Assembly (NCBI GenBank): GCA_030158285.1
Contig: JAOATF010000148.1
Coordinates: 1-44,185 of the forward strand
DNA length: 44,185 nt
Source of the DNA: Hyphomonadaceae bacterium
GTDB taxonomy: Bacteria > Pseudomonadota > Alphaproteobacteria > Caulobacterales > Hyphomonadaceae
Direction of reading: 5' to 3'
Under the pieces are notes generated by a model that saw nothing but the letters and a program-made list of their open reading frames with translations, ran no database searches and was not told the DNA's origin. Made by a program: the position numbers and the translations under genes. Positions 41,452-44,185 of the stretch are shown here, piece by piece; position 1 is the first letter of the stretch, and each line of letters begins with the position of its first letter.

Positions 41452-43230
41452 ATGAACGACCAGACGGGCTCTCTCGGCGCGTTCGAGGTGGGGCAGAACT
41501 TCCAGCGGATAAACTTCCTGCTCCAGAGGTTGTTTCTGGCGCTGTCCCGCCGCGAGGTTCGCAATCCCGGTGTCGAGGGTCCGGGCCAGCCGCTCTTCCT
41601 GCGCGCTGCCATGAACCAGGCCCAGACCTGGGCCGCCAACCCCATGAAGGCGCTGAACCAGCAGATCCAGTTCTGGCAGAACTCCACCGCCCTCTATGCC
41701 GAGCTGACGCAGGCCATGCTCGCCGGCGCCCAACGCATGCCCAAGGCCGACACGCCCGACGCGCGCTTCTCGGACGAGGAGTGGGACAAGCACCCGTTCT
41801 TCTACTACCTGAAACGCCAGTACCAGATCATGTCCGCCTACCTCGAAAGCATGGCCGACTCGGCCTCCGAAGGCGAAGACGAGAAACATTCCGAACAGAT
41901 CCACTTCTTCACGCAGCAGCTGGTCGATCTATTCTCGCCGTCCAACTTCCTCGCCTCCAACCCGGTGGCGCTGAAGAAGGCGGTCGAGACCAATGGCAAA
42001 TCGTTGGTGGAGGGTCTCGAGAACCTCGTGAAGGATCTCGAACGCAATTCGGGCGACCTGCTGGTCACGCTCGCCGATCCGGAAGCCTTCAAGGTCGGCG
42101 AAACGCTTGCCACCACCAAGGGCCACGTCGTCCACGAAACGCCGCTGTTCCAGCTCATTCGCTACGAGCCGACGACTGAGAAGGTCTACGCTCGTCCGCT
42201 CCTGCTGGTCCCGCCATGGATCAACAAGTTCTACATCCTCGACCTGCAGGCCAAGTCATCCCTCGTCCGCTGGCTCGTGGATCAGGGCGTCGCCGTCTAC
42301 ATCGTCTCGTGGAAGAACCCGCGCGAAGAACTGCGCGACTACGGCATGGACAGCTATGTGACCGAAGGCATCGTCCCGGCGATGAACAAGGTCAACGAGC
42401 TGCACGGCAATGACGGCATCAACGTCGTCGGCTACTGCATCGGCGGCACCACGCTGTCGCTGACGCAGGCCTGGCTCGCCAAGACCAAGCAGGAAAATCC
42501 CGCCAAGTCCTGCACCTTCTTCACGGCCCTCACCGACTTCGAAGACCCCGGCCCGCTGAAATCCTTCATCGACGAAGGCTTCATCTCCGGCATCATGATC
42601 GAGGCCCAGCGCAAGGGCTATCTCGACCAGCGCATCATGGCCCGCACGTTCAGCTACCTGCGCCCGAACGATCTCGTCTACGGCCCGGCCGTGAAGGCCT
42701 ATCTCCTCGGCGAGCCGCGCCCGAAATTCGACCTGCTGTTCTGGAACGAGGATTCGACCCGCCTGCCCGAACGCATGGCGCAGGAATACCTGACGCTTCT
42801 TTACCGCGACAACGCCTTCGCCACGACGGGCTTCGAGATCGGCGGCGTCAAGATCAGCCTCGACGACATCAAGGTGCCCCACTACGTCGTCGCCTGCGAG
42901 AAGGACCACATCGCGCCGTGGACCGCCTCGTTCAAAGGCCTCTCTCGCTTGAAGGGTGGCGGCCGTTTCGTGCTGGCGCAGTCCGGCCACATCGCCGGCA
43001 TCGTCAACCATCCGGACAAGAAGAAGTACGGCTACTGGGTCAGCGACGCCGATCCCGGCACGGACCTCGACGCCTGGCGCGCCGGCACCGAAGCGCACGA
43101 GGGCTCATGGTGGCCCGACTGGGTCAGCTGGCTTGGCAAGCGTTCCGGCAAGAAGATCGACGCCGCCGCCTCCTTCCCCGAATCCACCCCGCGCCTCGAA
43201 CCCGCGCCGGGTCGCTACGTGCGGGAATAG
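41452..43230 (+). CDS. phaC: Class I polyhydroxyalkanoate synthase
   Basis: 592 aa, the class I length. The catalytic triad is complete: Cys329 in the lipase-like box GYCIGG, Asp485 (EKDHIAPW) and His513 (QSGHIAGIVN). PLLLVPPWINKFYILDLQ and LFWNEDSTRLP are class I signatures. The N-terminal about 180 residues are the usual helical, weakly conserved domain. It polymerises (R)-3-hydroxyacyl-CoA on granules. ATG 41452 has AGG about eight bases upstream. phaA and phaB are not in the window; phaR is 1.2 kb away on the other strand. Confidence 0.96.
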   Translation: MNDQTGSLGAFEVGQNFQRINFLLQRLFLALSRREVRNPGVEGPGQPLFLRAAMNQAQTWAANPMKALNQQIQFWQNSTALYAELTQAMLAGAQRMPKADTPDARFSDEEWDKHPFFYYLKRQYQIMSAYLESMADSASEGEDEKHSEQIHFFTQQLVDLFSPSNFLASNPVALKKAVETNGKSLVEGLENLVKDLERNSGDLLVTLADPEAFKVGETLATTKGHVVHETPLFQLIRYEPTTEKVYARPLLLVPPWINKFYILDLQAKSSLVRWLVDQGVAVYIVSWKNPREELRDYGMDSYVTEGIVPAMNKVNELHGNDGINVVGYCIGGTTLSLTQAWLAKTKQENPAKSCTFFTALTDFEDPGPLKSFIDEGFISGIMIEAQRKGYLDQRIMARTFSYLRPNDLVYGPAVKAYLLGEPRPKFDLLFWNEDSTRLPERMAQEYLTLLYRDNAFATTGFEIGGVKISLDDIKVPHYVVACEKDHIAPWTASFKGLSRLKGGGRFVLAQSGHIAGIVNHPDKKKYGYWVSDADPGTDLDAWRAGTEAHEGSWWPDWVSWLGKRSGKKIDAAASFPESTPRLEPAPGRYVRE

Positions 43231-43263
43231 CCTGAACGGGCCGTGGGGGCCGGGAGTCTTGCG

Positions 43264-44115
43264 TTGAGCGACATAGCTTTCGGCCGCTGGCGTTCGCGCA
43301 GCATGTGGCTCTTCACCGCCGCATCGCTATTGGCCACCGGCCTCGGCGCCGTGGTGATGGCGCGCTACGGCATCGACCTTGGCATCTACATCCGCAACCC
43401 CATCGCGTGGCTTGTCGCTGCCGCCATCGCCATGCTGCTCGCCCGCAGTGGCTGGCTCACCGGCTTTGCGGCCCCGCTCGCGCTGGTCGTCATCGCCCTC
43501 AGCCTCATCGGCCCCGGGCAGGAAGGCGTCCACCGCTGGCTCGGCGCCGGCCCGATCCAGCTCAACGCCGCCGCCCTCGTCCTGCCGCTCGCCATCGCCG
43601 CCTTCATGCGCGAACGCTGGTGGCTCGCCCTGCCCAGCTTCGCGCTCATCCTCGGCCTCCTCGCCTGGCAGCCCGACATCTCGCAGCTGGCCGGCTTCGC
43701 CCTCGCCGCTGTGATCCTCTGCACCGCCCGCCTCGGCCTCCCCGGCGCCATCGGCACGCTGATCCTCGCCGCCGCCGCGATCACCGCCTGCGTCCTCTTC
43801 CGCCCTGATCCGCTCGAGCCCGTCGCCCATGTCGAAGGCATCGTCTTCATGGCCTTCACCGAGACCCCGCTGATCGCCACCGGCATGGTTGTCAGCCTCG
43901 CCCTCGCCGCCCTCAGCCCGCTCCTCCTCTGGCCGATTCCGGCAGCCCGCCCGGCCGCGCTCGCCCTCACCCTCTATTTCGGCGCGACCTCGCTCGCCTT
44001 CCTGTTCGGGGCCTATCCGGTGCCGCTGGCGGGCTACGGGCTAAGCTTCGTGGCGGGCTGGTGGCTGGGCTTTGCGGCGCTGGTAATCCCGAAAACAGGG
44101 GCTCGGCAGGGTTAA
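43264..44115 (+). CDS. Short divergent SEDS (FtsW/RodA-like) membrane protein
   Basis: 283 aa from TTG 43264 (GGGAG eight bases upstream); GTG 43243 is the alternative. About eight or nine membrane helices. FtsW/RodA signatures in order: IGPGQEGVHRWLGAGPIQL (compare G.RRW...G...Q), AWQPDISQLAG (compare QPDLGTA) at about Gln136, and PVAHVEGIVFMAFTE (compare PE.HTDFIFA..GEE). In the last, Glu191 stands where the catalytic Asp of SEDS glycosyltransferases is expected. The protein is about 80-100 residues shorter than FtsW or RodA. It may be an inactive or modified relative. Begins 33 bp after phaC. Confidence 0.7.
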   Translation: MSDIAFGRWRSRSMWLFTAASLLATGLGAVVMARYGIDLGIYIRNPIAWLVAAAIAMLLARSGWLTGFAAPLALVVIALSLIGPGQEGVHRWLGAGPIQLNAAALVLPLAIAAFMRERWWLALPSFALILGLLAWQPDISQLAGFALAAVILCTARLGLPGAIGTLILAAAAITACVLFRPDPLEPVAHVEGIVFMAFTETPLIATGMVVSLALAALSPLLLWPIPAARPAALALTLYFGATSLAFLFGAYPVPLAGYGLSFVAGWWLGFAALVIPKTGARQG

Positions 44116-44141
44116 TTCCCTAACGGCAGGCTAACTTGGGG

Positions 44142-44174
44142 TTCGCACCTGCGGAATCTTTTTCGCACCTGCGG
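44142..44174. promoter_or_regulatory. Two 13-bp direct repeats at the right edge
   Basis: TTCGCACCTGCGG occurs at 44142-44154 and again at 44162-44174. The centres are 20 bp apart, close to two turns of the helix, so one face of DNA would carry both. They lie after the SEDS-like gene and before whatever follows the window, and could be an operator for a gene beyond the edge. Confidence 0.5.
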
Positions 44175-44185
44175 CAAAAATCATC

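Noticed and set aside
1..44185. tRNA, rRNA, CRISPR array, insertion sequence or att site
   Set aside because: None seen. No cloverleaf with a GTTCRANNC loop and CCA end, no regular repeat-spacer array, no transposase or integrase motif.

Overview
The window looks like ordinary chromosome from a GC-rich alphaproteobacterium. The best guess is the Caulobacterales/Hyphomonadaceae group, for example Hyphomonas or a relative. This is inferred from the GC-rich third codon positions, a phaR / alpha-beta hydrolase / phaC polyhydroxyalkanoate locus, a PAS_5 protein beside a PilZ protein, a Tat-exported PhoD, many small lipoproteins and alphaproteobacterial-style palindromic extragenic repeats. I see no rRNA, tRNA, CRISPR array, prophage, transposase or integrase, so this is not an obvious genomic island.

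Layout. 1-2.7 kb: an edge fragment, a large extragenic palindrome, a secreted Cys-rich protein, then a PAS_5 protein and a two-domain PilZ protein (a likely cyclic-di-GMP / cell-cycle pair). 2.7-13.9 kb: a macrolide-kinase-like protein, a crotonase, a GYF_2 protein, a sulfatase, a VIT-type metal transporter, a long-tailed DEAD-box helicase, a luciferase-like oxidoreductase, an unknown protein, a gamma carbonic anhydrase and PhoH. Two convergent pairs here have both stop codons inside hairpin arms. 13.9-22.4 kb: a NERD-nuclease/SF1 helicase, a cytochrome P450 that appears to start at ATA, a glycine-zipper lipoprotein, a lipoprotein cyclophilin, a membrane protein, a DUF1993 protein, phoD behind a probable Pho box, and an unknown gene.

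22.4-27.8 kb, on the minus strand, holds the most interesting block: five tightly packed genes. In transcription order they are a TelA-like helical protein, a single-pass inner-membrane protein, a lipoprotein carrying a close duplicate of that protein's periplasmic domain (about 70 % identical by eye), a coiled-coil protein with a Gly-rich repeated tail, and a cytoplasmic phytase-type esterase-like protein. I read this as one operon for an undescribed envelope or stress function.

28-39.5 kb: small lipoproteins and secreted proteins, an M28 peptidase, 3-hydroxybutyrate dehydrogenase, an acyltransferase, and a divergent pair of murein-recycling-type genes (LD-carboxypeptidase and a MurC/Mpl-like ligase) whose start codons lie 25 bp apart. 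An M50-type membrane protease, a penicillin-acylase lipoprotein and a large secreted protein follow. 39.7-44.1 kb: phaR, an alpha/beta hydrolase, class I phaC with its full catalytic triad, and a short, divergent SEDS (FtsW/RodA-like) membrane protein with Glu where the catalytic Asp is expected. Together phaC, phaR and the hydroxybutyrate dehydrogenase give polymer synthesis, its repressor and one step of monomer re-use.

Starts were chosen from Shine-Dalgarno spacing, signal peptides and family starts. Family names rest on motifs read by eye; no database search was run.
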